Counted from the first letter of the stretch, positions 11,664-24,419 are shown. The stretch: 64,000 nt of DNA from Acarospora socialis (GCA_025617375.2 JAMYGW020000010.1:1582135-1646134), one strand, 5' to 3'. Program-made: numbers and translations. The notes: generated by a model from the letters alone, not told the origin.

Positions 11664-13028
11664 TCAGATATCTTGCTTTCCATTCCTGTAGTCACCAGCC
11701 CCATGCTGGTGCCCGCGGACCATACTGGTTGCCGCATTCTCGACGATTCCAGTGTTGGTCAAATGCCGATGAAGGCCCTCTTCGCCACCCTCGTGCGCAG
11801 CGTGACCCTTGGAGATCTTTTGCAAAGAATCCCTCATCAACATCTCATAGTAGGCGACGGCGAAGATCGTGGCGGGGATGTTGACCAGAATGGCGATCCA
11901 GGAGTAGTGCTTATATGAGAACGCTTCTCCGCCGAAGAAGATCGCGGCGACGATCCGAGTGCCCAGATCCCTAGCCAAGTTGGTTGAGATCGTGATACCG
12001 GCAAAGCCCCAGACCATACTCGCATATGCCATCCCGATGACGAACGGTATACTGATGGGGGAAACGAAAGGATTGGCCGGATCAAGACATGCCCAGATTA
12101 CGATACCCTAGCGACCTGTCAGCGCGCCGGACCTCGACTCGTACGGAGCGTGCACCTACGATGAAGCTGTCGACGAAGAACTCGACGAAGAAAAGGTATC
12201 CGAGGTTGTTCTGATTCGGGTTGGGGAAGGAACAGAGAATGCTGGCAACCCCGCCATTGGCAACCAGCGGTAATCCCTTGGCGAGACTCGCAGCTTTGTA
12301 GGCTTGAATCTCTGGCCAATACATTCCCACTATAAGCAGACCTGCTATGAAGGCCCCGAATATTTGTGCGAATATGTAGTAAGGGACTGCGTCAAGGTCA
12401 GTTGAGAGCCAATCACGTCTAGAGGATACCCTCCATGCTCACCCTTTCTCCACGGAAAGCCTTGCCATCTTTCCACACATCAGCGTTAGTACGGCCGGTC
12501 ACCGAGGGAGATGCAGAGTACAACATACATGGCGAAGCAAAGGGTGATCGCAGGATTGAAATGTCCACCAGATGTAGGAGCACAAGTGATGATAGCGAAA
12601 GCTATACCAATTGCGAAACCCCAACCAATCTGGAACAGACTCCCGAACGCGGTCACGCCAAGAGGGTTCTCTAAGTTGAGAGTGAAGGTGGCAACGGAAG
12701 CGATCCCTGGGAAGCTGTTCGGTAGGGAGTTCGTTGGCTGCCGTCCACCGCAATGTAGATACAACGCGCGCAACTCACACGTAGAAGAAGACCCCCGTGG
12801 CTTCGGCGGCCATCTCTCGTAGCCAACGCGGTCTGGAATGCTCAAAGTCTAGTTTCCGTTGCGAAACGGGCTTGGCGCCTACGACATGCCTGGCAAAATG
12901 TTGCTGCACCGCTTCAGTGGCACCAATCTCCACTATATCGCTGTCAGCTAGTTGTCGCACAATGGCATGATCGGATGGATGAGCTTACGGTCGTTTGTAT
13001 GAAGACGGTGAACATCGTCGGAAGCCAT
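11664..13028 (-). CDS. Aquaporin/aquaglyceroporin-like MIP channel with NPA/NLA boxes
   Basis: This is a membrane channel of the major intrinsic protein family, passing water, glycerol or another small neutral solute. Six exons fit in phase: 13028-12989, 12932-12779, 12714-12529, 12468-12443 (a 26-nt micro-exon), 12386-12160 and 12107-11664, giving 358 residues. The half-helix loop B reads GGHFNPAITLC, a normal NPA box. After the micro-exon comes IWQGFPWRK and then helix PYYIFAQIFGAF. Loop E reads TNLARDLGTR, so the second box is NLA instead of NPA, while the following Arg is kept. The first 70 residues and the last 55 are hydrophilic tails. The exon 1 start is the ATG at 13028. The altered box may change selectivity; the solute cannot be told from the sequence. 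Confidence 0.92.
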
Positions 13029-16000
13029 GATGGGTCACCGAAGTCCAGAGCTTATCAGCAGATGAAGGTCGAAGAATATTTACAGCAATTGTTGCTGACT
13101 CCGTCGACGGTCAAGCTGGAAGTGATGCAGAGATGATGATGTTGAAAGGTAAGGAAGGACGCTTTTACGACCTGCTTGGAGACTTGCACCCTACTTTATG
13201 ATCACCCCGGCTGGAAAAATATCCCGAGGGGCCGAACGTGCTTTAATCATGGCTCATGTGGGTCACACCTTGTTAGGGTACAAGTACAGACATTTCTTCA
13301 CTCAAAGGTAGGTCATAGAAGAACAAGGCACAGCTATGCCGTCAAGGTCGGGCAACACGGCACAGAGCCCGCATATTGTCCGAGTCGACGGCGATGCCGC
13401 TTGCTTGACTTGGGGATAGTTTAAGTTAAGCCTCCGGAGCCATTGATCTCTTGGAAAGCTTGGTCTTTCCTGGGCTGATGTTTTGCCTGTCAGACAGTTA
13501 CATTAAGTTAATTGAGTAAGGTGGAATGTTCGGTGGGACTGCTTGTCCGGGGTCGGTGTCCCCGTCCTAACGACTGTTAAGGAAGGTGAGTCGCGCAATA
13601 ATACCTCGGTGTAGGTATGGGCTGGTATGATGCGAAGTAAGTTACAGGTGAGCTGAAAAAAGGTCAATAATTGGAAGTGAATTAATGACAGGATATGATT
13701 TGAAGAACTGCGACTAGAGTACGCGTAACATGGAGACTGATGTAACCTCGAGGATAGCCTAAGGTAGGGTCCAAGGCGTGAAGCTTTGATGTGCAGCCAC
13801 ACATCTTCCCCGATCTCGCGAGGGGACTCCAGCTTGTTGCGTCATTATTGGTTCACCCTCCTGTTGGTAAACGCATCATGAAAGCAACCAACGGCTTAAG
13901 GTATCGGCACATACCACAACATGGTGAAGGAACAATTACCTACATGTATCATCATGATTATTTAATATTGAAACGATCTCTTCCGCGCCTTAGGTTCATC
14001 TAGAGGCTCAATCTCGGTCTTCTGGAGTTTCGTGGATTTGCTGAAGCGGTTGATGCGCATCGTGAGCTCCTCCGCCCGAGGAAATATGAGTTCGACCCCT
14101 GCTCCGCAGTCTGCACTCTAAAGAGAGCTCTGCAACGAGGGCTTCTAGCAGCGCCGGTATAGTTCCGTCGGGCAAGCATCAAAAGTCAATACAGCTACTG
14201 TAGCTTCATCAAAGTTATGTGAGGCGAGTTGCTCGCCGAGTATACCGTAGCCTCCTCCTGTGCTATCTAAAATTCCTCCCTTGATGCCTTGGACAAATCA
14301 AAGGATATTTTCAGATGCTGCACATACTGAGCAGTGACAGTCGGGTGCCGCGAGTATGTTTACGTGATGATAGAACGGATCAGTGAAATGAGGGCATTGC
14401 CCTCTTCCCTCTCCAAATAAGCATGGATAGTCCTTTGCCCCCCGGATATCGAGCTCCTGCTAATCTCGCAAGTAAAGCACGTAAAGAAATGATCTATGTG
14501 AACAATTAACGAGCACAGAAGGCCCCGGATATAGGTGACTCTAAATTGATTCCAACCCGTTCAAGGACATGTTCCAAAGTATCGATGGTCTGCAGTCTTT
14601 GATGACCCAAGCAAGGTTAGGTCATACCCGGGTATTCGAGACAACAAAGAGCATTAGTAGCTTGCTCGCAAAGAAAACGGCAAATATAGAAAGAGACACA
14701 CCGCATCCATCATGTGGCCATACCGTGTTGCAAACACAGACAACCGAATTAGCTGTGACTCTGGAGAGAAGAGCTGGGCGAACAACAGAACCAAACGTCT
14801 CACCAGATCGTGGGATTCCATGTATTCCATACATCTGCTCCCTTCCTTGTGAGCATGGCCAACCATTATATAAGCCGTATGGCTTCAGTAAGTGATCTCT
14901 TCCAGGACGGCTAGATAGAGAGTAAAGCAAACACTCCTGCGACGCAGGGCAGCACGAGGTGCGCAGGATTCTCGTGAACGTATAAAGTGGCTCCCCTGCT
15001 CCACGCATGCTCATTCATAGCTGGTCCGCACTCTTGCGGGACGCGCTGCTGTGGACTCTGTGAACCTTCTCGACTGCTTCGGTGGCCTCCAATCCTTGAG
15101 CGTTGAACGCCACTGATCAAGTAGATATAGCCCTCCAAGGAGCCGTCAACCATACCTTGTTCTTTGTCCGGATTGTAGATGCATTGCCATCGCCTCGAGG
15201 TCGTATACATCTCTATATGAAGGCAGCACGCAGCGAGCACCTCCCCTAGTAAAGGTGGCACCACCTAATTCAGGTCGTTAACATGAACTCGTAGAGAAGC
15301 TGCAAAGCAGAACGAGTTAAAAGTATAGCAGCTATAGAGGAAGTTGATATGAGGTGGAGCCGGAAAAGAAGAGCATAAGGAGGGCAGTGACACAGCAGCA
15401 GTGTGGCAGCAAAGTTCGAGCAGGTCTGCCAAGGACAAGACAAGGCATATCACGGTAGTGATGAAACCGAGAGCTGGGGTGCTGAGGATCTCTAGCCCGC
15501 GTGATAGTATGAAGGCATGCGGGGCTAGCGATAGGGCTTCGCTGTAGGGTAAAGCAGTGAGTATCAATAATCAATAATGATACCTTAGACCTGCGATTGC
15601 TTGAAAGGTAAGGTAGGTAGGTTGTTAGTAGTATAAAAGGGCATGCCGTTATCTCAGGTGGTTGTTTGTCGACATGCGTTCGTCCGAGTTACGCTAACCC
15701 CTTTGACCTGCCACGAGAGAAGAATCTCAGTGACTTTCCTATAAACAGCAACATTCCCACTCGTGGCGTTCATCAAAACAGTCCAGATGCTGCAGTGGAT
15801 GCAAGTCTCACATACTCCTTCGAAGCCTCTGCATGGAACACCCCGCAGATAGAGGATCCGCCCTACTTACCCCGCAAATACAGATCTTCTCCCGTCGACG
15901 GACTGTTTGCGTCAACCCTGAAGATCCGGATTAGGCACGGGGAAAGCCAGCATCCGCAGTATGGCTTCGGATCGAGACCTTTACGAAGCCATACTTTTTC

Positions 16001-16379
16001 ACATTCGATCTTGGACTAGATACGCCGTCGAGGAGCTTTTTGACCGGCTGTAGGCATACTTCGTTTCTAGACCCTGATTCTCCGTCCTCTACCAGACCTA
16101 AAATGACCCAGCAACATCCCGGCTTCTGGAAGCTGTAACAAGGGATGGCTACGATACCAGTGTTCCTAAGCTTCTCTGCAATAAATTGTCATGATTCCAT
16201 TTCGCCGGGAGCAAGTGTACATCGTCCATTGCCAATCGGCGCCAATCTGGGGTCTGGCCATTCGATCATCATGCACGGAAGCAAAGCCATGTTTGCCCCA
16301 CATCGTGAGATCTGAAGCTTCGATTCGCCTGAGGGCGGGGTTGATTCCCATGAACTCCCAGTTGTCATCAAATAGTCAC
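13029..16379. other. Long intergenic stretch, 3.4 kb
   Basis: No gene could be supported on either strand. A sequence GTATAAAAGGG at about 15632 looks like a TATA box, but the 117-codon open frame behind it (15666-16019) begins with TTG and the nearest ATG (15672) is stopped after seven codons. TACCTTA/TAAGGTA half-palindromes occur near 13760 and 15582-15620. There is no recognisable repeat or RNA gene. Confidence 0.5.
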
Positions 16380-16389
16380 TATATAAGGG
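16380..16389 (+). promoter_or_regulatory. TATA box of the alcohol dehydrogenase gene
   Basis: TATATAAGGG lies about 100 bp upstream of the ATG at 16491, followed by a pyrimidine-rich leader. This fits a strongly expressed, inducible fungal ADH promoter. Called from position and sequence only. Confidence 0.5.
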
Positions 16390-16490
16390 ACCCATGATGA
16401 TCGCATACTCTTACATTTCTCACATCCACACGATTAGATACATCGACATAACCGAAACAGATCTATCGCGTCTCGAGAAATATCATCACT

Positions 16491-17770
16491 ATGTCCGGCC
16501 AGCAGATTCCAGAAAAGCAATGGGCTCAGGTTTGGATCACTGTTGGCTGTCAGGTGTATCTGGGCTGAACGGGTTTTAGGTAATTGAGAACACCGGCGGA
16601 CCGATCGACTACAAGCAGATCCCCGTACAGAAGCCTGGCCCAGATGAAGTCCTCGTCAACATCAAGTACTCCGGTGTCTGCCACACTGACCTCCACGCCG
16701 TAAACGGAGACTGGCCGTTGAAGACCAAGCTTCCTCTAGTAGGAGGGCATGAGGGAGCCGGTGTCGTCGTCGCCCGTGGTGAGCTGGTGAAGGACATCGA
16801 GATCGGAGACCATGCGGGTGTCAAAGTTTGTGCTCTCCTCTCAACCCAACATCTGCGATGCAAGCTGACTCTGATGAATTTAGTGGCTCAACAGTTCCTG
16901 CTTGTCCTGTGACTTCTGCCAGCAAATGGATGAACCGCTCTGCCCCAAGGCAACCATGTCTGGTTATACTGTCGATGGCACTTTCCAGCAATACTGTGTT
17001 GCCAAGGCTGCGCACGTGGCCAGAATTCCCAAAGATGTGCCCCTCGACGCCATTTCCCCCATCCTGTGCGCCGGTATAACGGTCTATAAAGGCTTGAAGG
17101 AGTCTGGAGCCCGACCCGGACAAACTGTCGCTATTGTCGGTGCCGGTGGTGGGCTCGGGTCGTTGGCACAACAGTATGCAAAGGCGATGGGGCTACGGGT
17201 CATTGCTGTCGACGCCGGAGATGAGAAGAAGAAGATGTGCGAGGATATGGGTGCCTCTGCGTTCGTCGACTTCTCCAAGTCTTCAGATGTGGTGAAGGAT
17301 GTTCAAGCTGCAACGGAAGATGGCTTAGGGCCACACGCAGTATTGTTGGTCGCTGTCAACGAGAAGCCGTTTCAGCAGGCTTCAGAAGTATCCTTTCCCC
17401 CTCCCGCGTTGTCATTAAGCTGCTATAGCTGACATTGTGAAGTACGTCCGACCTCACGGCACCGTTGTCGTCATCGGTCTACCAGCCGGCGCCTACCTCC
17501 GCGCTCCCGTATTCGAGACTGTGATAAGAATGGTCACCATCAAGGGATCGTACGTCGGAAACCGAAAGGATACCGTCGAGGCCATTGACTTCTTCCGGCG
17601 CGGTCTTATTAAGGCGCCGTTCAAGACTGTTGGGATGAGCGAGTTGCAGAAGGTCTATGACCTTATGCGTGAGTCTCTCCCTTCGCAAACAGTGACAATA
17701 CCTGTAATTGACATATACCGCAGATGAGGGCAAGATTGCCGGCAGATACGTTGTCGACACATCGAAATAG
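16491..17770 (+). CDS. Zinc-dependent alcohol dehydrogenase (ADH1 type)
   Basis: This is a cytosolic medium-chain alcohol dehydrogenase that interconverts ethanol or other primary alcohols and aldehydes with NAD+. Five exons in phase (16491-16529, 16580-16825, 16884-17387, 17443-17668, 17724-17770) give 353 residues, the length of Aspergillus and yeast ADH1. Catalytic zinc ligands are Cys47 and His70 ([15 protein letters not shown]). The structural-zinc lobe follows as [16 protein letters not shown]. The Rossmann motif is [10 protein letters not shown], and the C end is YVVDTSK. The fourth exon is taken from the AG at 17442, since the earlier AG gives a stop. It lies 380 bp upstream of a co-oriented short-chain dehydrogenase; whether the two act together is unknown. 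Confidence 0.95.
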
Positions 17771-18148
17771 GCTTCTGTGACGGATGAATGATCGTATGGA
17801 CTGGCTGCACAATGAGCATGTACTGTAGTTGATTCTGAATCTAGATAAAGTTCTAAACCTGACAGAACTGCATGGTAGCGAATAAGTTCCAGAGTAGAGT
17901 ACCCTACCTACCTGGTAGTGTCTGTCTTTGCTTGATTAGCTTCGCACTCGCGCTGGGAAAAGCCCGAATGCGCGTGTAGAGTTGGTAATAAGGTCTTGAT
18001 TGATGACCAAGCAAGCCCTACAATCACTAATCGATAAGACGTCATAGCCCGACATACGGGCATAAAGATCAACTGGATGTCCCTCCTCCCAAACCCCACC
18101 AAACCACACCACCGGCTGCATCAAATACTCCAAACCATACCTCCTACC
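17771..18148. other. Intergenic, 380 bp
   Basis: Short gap between two co-oriented dehydrogenase genes, containing CCTACCTACCTGGTAG at about 17903-17918. Nothing else was seen. Confidence 0.5.
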
Positions 18149-19106
18149 ATGACTGCCACAACAGCTTCCAAAGCCTTCGCAATCGTCGCCGGTGTCGGGC
18201 CCGGAACTGGCGCCTCCGTTGCACGCAAATTTGCCGCTACCTACCCCGTCGTGCTCCTTGCTCGCAATCCTGAAAACTACGACCCTCTTGTCTCCGAGAT
18301 TAACGGCAACGGCGGGAAGGCTTTAGGCATCAGCACGGACGTCACCGACGCCACGAGCGTGCAGAATGCCTTCCGACAAATAGACAGGGAGTTTGGAAGT
18401 GCCTCGTTGGCGGCGGCCGTGTTTAACGTGGGCGGGAGGTTCGTCAGGAAACCGTTTTTGGAGATGAATCTGGAGGAATTTGAGGCGGGGTATGATGCGA
18501 ATGGGTAGGTCAAAACAAACCCGTTGACATCTGTCGCTTCCATCAGGGGCATGGAGGCTTCAAAGTTTCTAACATATCTGACTAACGGGCGGGGTGAATA
18601 GCAAAGGCGCCTTCCTCTTCTCTCAATCGACCCTCCCCCTCCTCCTCAAGACCGTTCAATCCTCTTCTCCTCCAAAACACCCACCGACTCTCATCTTCAC
18701 CGGCGCAACCGCCTCCCTCAAAGGTTCCGCCCTCTGCGCCTCCTTCGCCACCGGCAAGTTCGCCATGCGTGCCCTCGCCCAATCTCTCGGGCGTGAATTC
18801 GGACCCAAGGGTATTCACGTCGCGCATGCGGTCATCGACGGCGTGATTGATATCCCTAGGACGAAGGAGTGGAAGGTTTCGGATGCGCCGGATGATAAGC
18901 TCAATGCTGATGCGGTATGCTTGTCTCTATTCCCTCTTCCTCTCATACGTTTTCTGTTACTCTAATTAAAGGACTCGTGGAGTGGTCCAGTTATTTACTG
19001 AATGCGGCCAATGCAGATTGCGGACGCCTACTGGCATTTACACACACAGCCGAGGAGTACGTTCACGAGCGAGATCGATCTCAGGCCATATGTCGAGAAG
19101 TGGTAG
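18149..19106 (+). CDS. Short-chain dehydrogenase/reductase family protein lacking the usual catalytic Tyr
   Basis: This is a Rossmann-fold protein of the SDR family. Three exons (18149-18504, 18602-18914, 19017-19106) give 252 residues. The cofactor loop near the N terminus reads VAGVGPGTGASVARKFA and NVGG stands in for the usual NAAG. The active-site region reads IFTGATASLKGSALCASFAT and then GKFAMRALAQ, so the classical YxxxK has Phe where Tyr is expected while the Lys is kept. Related fungal and bacterial oxidoreductases with KFAxRALAQ share this change, so it is probably a family trait and not decay. Substrate unknown; reductase activity cannot be assumed. The C end (YVEKW) is typical of that subfamily. 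Confidence 0.88.
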
Positions 19107-19254
19107 TCTGGGCAGTGCGAGGGAGACAATCAAATATCATAATACATTGAAAACTTCTGTCCACCTAAGAATAACGTACCCAAGTTGCAGCCCCAAAGTA
19201 GCAATCTATCGCCCTTCTGTTAAGCTCAACAAGCCACAACCTCGTCTGAATTCC

Positions 19255-20840
19255 TTAAGTGCCGGTCGAATACTCGGAGTTTGGCTTGGCGAGGTTGTGG
19301 ACGGCTTCGTCCCGTTTGTCATATAGCCTATCGCGCTCCTTTTCCTTGACATTCACTTGGCTTTGAATGCCAACCACCTTCTCCAACTCTTTCGTCTTCT
19401 TTGCCAAGATAGCCTCCCCCAGTGGGGACGGTTGGCTGGCCTTTCTCTTTCCCTGGATCGCCTGGTCGACCAAGTCGCTTTCCTTCTTTCTTTGGTTTGC
19501 AGATTCCGGGGCCCGCCTGACCATCATCATGACATGAGCATCTTTGCTCTTCTTCGCTTCAGTTTGCGCGCGAAGTTGCTTCCGATACTTTTCCACGTCT
19601 TCGTTTGGTCTCCAGGATTCTGGGGGATCCTCGTCTCCTTCCTCAATCTTTGAAGACCTCATCTCGAAGGGAGGCGATGATCGCAGACATCGGCTAAATC
19701 CTTAGCGTCGTTGTAAAGTAATTCCGCCAGCTTGGCTTTCGGCTCAGGTTGCGGTGGGTTGCGGCGAGTTGCGGTGGGAGAGTGAGGAGGGTGGGGTCGA
19801 TGTCAAGCCCCAGAGGAGCCCCTGGTTGCATCAAGCCACTCTTAACTCCAATGTTTGGGTGCGGCGTATCAAGCATCTGAGGGCTTCCACCGTGATCCAC
19901 CCCAGCACCCAAGAGGTCATGGCCCCCCATAGGTATATGCTTGAAGGATTCCGGGTGCGTATCCCTGTATGCTTGCATCTGAGACACTGGCGGCCTCCAT
20001 ATCCGGCATATCTGTGAATAGGGCATCTATGTCAGCCCGCGGCATCGATGACAAGGTGCTCGCCATTGTGCCTGGAACAGTGGCGGCCCAGGGAGTCCCC
20101 CAGGTGACAGGCGTGATGGAACAGGGCGTCCCCCGTGCGAATTAGCACTGGGGCTGCGAAGATCTAGAACGCGAAGCTAGCATTCAAGCGGGCGGGAACG
20201 CAGCTAGGTGATCGCTTCGAAGGTCAGGTAGATACCTGACGGCCGCCATGGTGACAGGAATTGCGGTGACGGAGCTAAGGAACAACAGGTTTCTTTGAAA
20301 ACCCAAACGAATGAAACATAGTAGGATTTCCAGATTCTGGCCCTCCTCTTCCAACTATGTTCTTTTCCTTCCGCATCTTCGCACAAACTGTCGTCCAGTA
20401 TTGCTGCATTTCTTTATTGTTCGCTGTTTCATGGGCGACAGCAGTTTCCTTCAAGACGGAAAGCTCTGTCCCCAAATAATCACCATAACGAGCATAATAT
20501 TCCAGTCGTTTCAATTCTAGCAACTTCTCCTCCGAATCTTTCTGCTTCTCGGACGCCTCTCTGCACAGGAAAGAGTTCTGTTGGATGATAAGGTCGTACC
20601 GTTACAGCTGTGTACAGTATGGCAGGCGTTGTTTCTCGTCATCGGCCTCCACGGCGTTCTCGGCGGCGTCTTTATTAAAGCTGGAGCACTCCTGGATAAG
20701 GCCAATTGAACATTCCTTCGGCAGCTGTGTACTCTTTCGGGGGCCTCCCAATGTTCCCCAATACCTTCAATTTCGTGGACGAGCAACTTATAGTCTCTCG
20801 CGTAGCGAGGCCAGGGGTGCTGGCATTCCCTTGGCGGCAT
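19255..20840 (-). pseudogene. Coiled-coil protein of unknown function, decayed gene
   Basis: I do not recognise the family. The minus strand carries several charged, helix-rich protein segments in one order but in different frames: MPPRECQHPWPRYARDYKLL at 20840; ECSSFNKDAAENAVEADDEK and then CREASEKQKDSEEKLLELKR near 20700-20500; AKLAELLYNDAKDLADVCDH near 19720; and a Lys/Glu-rich tail from 19662 to 19255 (KERDRLYDKRDEAVHNLAKP). The middle segment is cut by TAA at plus-strand 20602-20604 between YCTQL and RYDL, explicable as CAA to TAA. Frame changes occur near 20740 and 19670. Similar charged pieces up to 21300 may be an N-terminal part. It is probably a dead gene; a many-intron live gene is the alternative. 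Confidence 0.45.
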
Positions 20841-22234
20841 GGTGAGATCCTGTGCTTCTAGAAGGCTCGATTGCGTCGGCGGAATTGTCTCGTTATTGCG
20901 AGGATCCCCATGGGATGACAGTCGATAGTTTTTGGTCGTACTTGGAGAACTCTCTCTGTCAATGGCGAAGGAGGATCGACCCGGATACCGACAAGGGCGC
21001 TACCGACAGCAGCTCTGTCCAGTTGAACGAGCCTCACTAGATGTCTGCCGGCTTCCTTTCTGCCAGATTATCAGGGATGGTCGAACCGCTTGCGCACCTT
21101 CGCCAGCGTGTACTCATTCGGGGCTATCTCTGGAGGCGGCGCAAGAGGATGATTGGGACAGATATATATATTTGCGAGTCTCAAATGGAGTTGGAATGAA
21201 GAAACGCGTTGTGAGCGTTGATGGCAGTTGTTACGGAGTATAGTCAGAAAAAGGTTCGGGGTGTTTTCTACGTGGGAACATGGCTTGTTCATATAGCCTA
21301 TCTGCTACAGAGTTCTTTCCTTCGGCAACGGTGCTCTTTCCCAGGTTTACCCAGTACCTTCGCCGTACCTGGTATCCGAGTCCTCCTCGCAGTCTTCCAC
21401 CATAATAGTTGATAAGACTCACATCTTAAGAGTGGCCGGACGATACGAAGTAGCCATAAGTGACTTCCTTTTTGAAATGTTTACTCAACCGGCAGCCCAA
21501 CGGGCGCTTACTCGGTACATGTAAGGTAGACACACACTCTTGTATCTCTTAGCTATCTCGTTGGTACTGTAAGCTATATACTGCGAGTCCTTCGAGTTGG
21601 TATCTTCTGACCGCATTCAGTAATAATATATTGTGATCCGGGAAGGGCGGTCTTGGCCATAAACCCAGGGCAGGTACAGGGTGAAAACCCGGAAATATTT
21701 TCGCTACTGATAAGTAATGCGTATGGCAGACGCAATTATGGTGCAGCGCGAATCTTGTAGTCCACGAGCGGACGGTCGGAAGGCGCATGAGGGAGAAGTT
21801 AGTTAGGGGCGGCGCCGGAGGTGCGGCGGAAGGAGTGAAGACTGGAGAAAGCTTTCGGAGGTATGATAGTAGCTTTCGAATAGGCCATTGAAGGAAGGCT
21901 TGTAGCGTTGAAGCACTTCTTAGAAATGACTGTGACTCGGTTCTTGTGTTTGTTATGAAGCATGATTGTTTTGCATCGCTACAGAACAACCACCGTCGCG
22001 CACCCTCAATCTCCACGCTCTGAGCTCTTACCCCCTGACTCTTGCCAATCCTACTTCCTGCCTCTCACAGGCTCTTGGATCAATCACGCACCACCCACGC
22101 AGGCCAAGAATGACTGTGCTGCCACTGTCAAGAATCACAGGTATGGTTCTTTTTAGGAATTGGACGTGGGCCAATACCAGCGAGTCTAGTAAAGACTGTT
22201 GAAGCCTGACATTCTTTAAGATGACACCTTTTCA
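20841..22234. other. Gene-poor stretch upstream of the coiled-coil remnant
   Basis: Contains short protein-like minus-strand pieces (for example PPPEIAPNEYTLAKVRKRF near 21090-21145) interrupted by stops; these may be the decayed 5' part of the preceding pseudogene. No intact gene, RNA or repeat was recognised. Confidence 0.4.
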
Positions 22235-22519
22235 CTAACCTCCGAGTTCATCTAAGTGTGTCATCTCATGTTGAACCGTATGTCTGGCTGTCTTGAAGAA
22301 GGAGAAGGATTGATTAGGTTGGCACCAGCTATTGTCGCTGCGACCTTTGAGCGCTATGCCAAATGAGAGAACAATAGCAGCAGATCGACGGTACCAAATG
22401 CCCAAGGGCAGCCATGGCCCTTGCGCCAGTGTTTTGCCCTTATTTCTCTCCCTGTTCTCTAACAGGGAAGAACAGTGAACTCGATGGAGGGATCTTCTCC
22501 ATCGAGTCACGGACGGCAC
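22235..22519 (-). pseudogene. Possible metalloprotease remnant (HExxH motif)
   Basis: The minus strand reads KTARHTVQHEMTHLDELG with HEMTH encoded at 22256-22270, matching the zinc-binding HExxH of fungal metallopeptidases such as deuterolysin-like or lysine-specific endopeptidases. Upstream pieces (VLSFGIALKGRSDNSW) could belong to the same domain, but the third ligand and the rest of the fold were not found. A chance match remains possible. Confidence 0.25.
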
Positions 22520-24419
22520 GTCTCATTTCGGCAACTGTCGTATGCTGTGGCGATGTTCATTAGTTTTTATACAGCCAGTGTCTAGAATTCTCCAAAGCCG
22601 CCTCCGAAGCATTCGGAAAGCTGGGGCTATCCTCGGTGCTCTCGGCAGCGGTTTCCTTGGTGGTGGCGCTACCATTGTGACAACATTTGTATGTTGTTAG
22701 GAGCAAGTGCATCCACTTCTCGATGCTACATTGCTGGAATGATGGGATGTCTGTGGATCTGAAACCCGCTTTCAGCACCTTGTGGATTCGTTCTCACTGA
22801 TATTGCTGACTTTGACCTCATCTAAGCCCTCGAGCTTGTCCAGAAGCTCATGCGTTGCCGTCAACTCCTGGGACAAGGTCATTACAGAGCCTTGCTGAAG
22901 GCTCGAAGCCTTCTTCTTGACCTAAGCTAAGTTCTTTAAACGTGACGGGGCGGTTTTGATGTTGTATGTCGATGTGTCGGTCTCCGATGCGGCTAGTTTT
23001 CCAGGATGAATGCCCACTTTCAGAAAGGGCTCTGATGCTGACAGAGCTAGCTTGACAGGACTCTAGAATGATCTTCTGTTGCGAGCACTTCAGGCTGATG
23101 GTAATATAAGACCGGCAATAGTAGGGCTTGTAGTCACGATGGGTGTCAGATATATTTGAGCTGGATATGACCGTCGACACAATGATAGAGGTATGCTTTG
23201 AATTTGAAGTAGAAGTAGAAGAGACCTCCTGGGTGGTTTCTCCTAGGGCACGGGACCCTCTGCAGTTTGTGTCTGACGAAGTGGACACGTCTCTTCTGCT
23301 CGCTGCCGTCGCCAGCAGCAAGTTGACTAAGGTCTCTTGGCATGATATTGACTGTTTGAGTCTCTGTGCTTCAGTCTTTTTTTGAGAGATTAATCGCACA
23401 CAATAAAATACTTTAAATCAATTGCGCGTGGTAATACTTCTTGGGACGAGACGGTCATGCGTACTCTGAAGACGCGGCGACTGCGTCCTCCTCCATGGCC
23501 TCAGAGTTGGCACCATGAACTGCTTGTTTGCCAGGCCAACCAACAGTGATCAGACTTGCGTATCGATTGCTGCTCATGCCTCCGCATGTGAAGACAAGTG
23601 TGCATAGTGTATTGGATACTCCTTGCAACGACAAATATCCTAATTATTTAGTGCATTGGAATCTGACTCTTTTAAATTGACCTTTAGCTGGGTGAAATCG
23701 CGGTCCGTGGGACTGGAAACCCTTGCTGAAGCATGCGTTGGCGAGGGCTTGAGATATGGTGGGCAATAGCGAATTTTTGCCGGAGGGACACCTAGGTCCT
23801 GGAGGGCATCCTCACCGCTTCCATTCATCAACCGCGTCGAGAAAAGACTAAATGCATAGCCAAGATCATTGATTGCAAATTTCATGAGAAAGCAATTTTC
23901 TGATGTTCATGTCATGCGATTTGGAGCCTTTGTGCACTCTTATTGGCCGCTCCATAAGTAGCTTGGTGAGGATCTTCTGCTCTTCTTCCCAAGTACCCCC
24001 AGCTGAGGCAAAATCGAGCTATGTCCCAGCGGTAGTAAACGACTCCGACCACCTCTGTGTAGAACCTTTCCTCTTTCATATAGGACTGGGTTCTTCAGCG
24101 CCGTATCTCCGTCCACATCCTCATCTTGGTAGTCACTTTCCCCGGCATCATCTTTGTCCACTTCATCTTCGCCGTCATCTTCTTCTCGCGTCATGAGCCA
24201 TACGACTCTCCCAGTCGTGAACCAAGAAGGATCTCTTCATTGGCTCGAAAAACTATCGACCGTCGATATCTTCTGAATGCATCCAGATTTCTGATTCGTA
24301 CACAACGTGCATACGGACGATGTCTGCTTGTTTGCATTGCGGGGAGCAGTCGCCCTCTTGACTGGGCTTTCTCTTCCTCACAGTAATCGACGGTGCAATC
24401 TGAAGCTTTTCTTTGCTTT
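22520..24419. other. Decayed region with unassigned coding-like pieces
   Basis: The minus strand has a 183-codon open frame (23399-22848, GTG start) whose first part, TEAQRLKQSISCQETLVNLL, resembles the helical N-terminal domain of fungal STAND-type proteins. A shorter piece lies at 23885-23640 (MKFAINDLGYAFSLFSTRL). Neither could be joined into a gene. The acidic piece at 24194-23940 may belong to the nuclease remnant next to it. Treated as relic DNA. Confidence 0.3.

Noticed and set aside
15666-16019. 117-codon frame behind a TATA-like box
   Set aside because: Starts at TTG; the nearest ATG is stopped after seven codons; no family resemblance.
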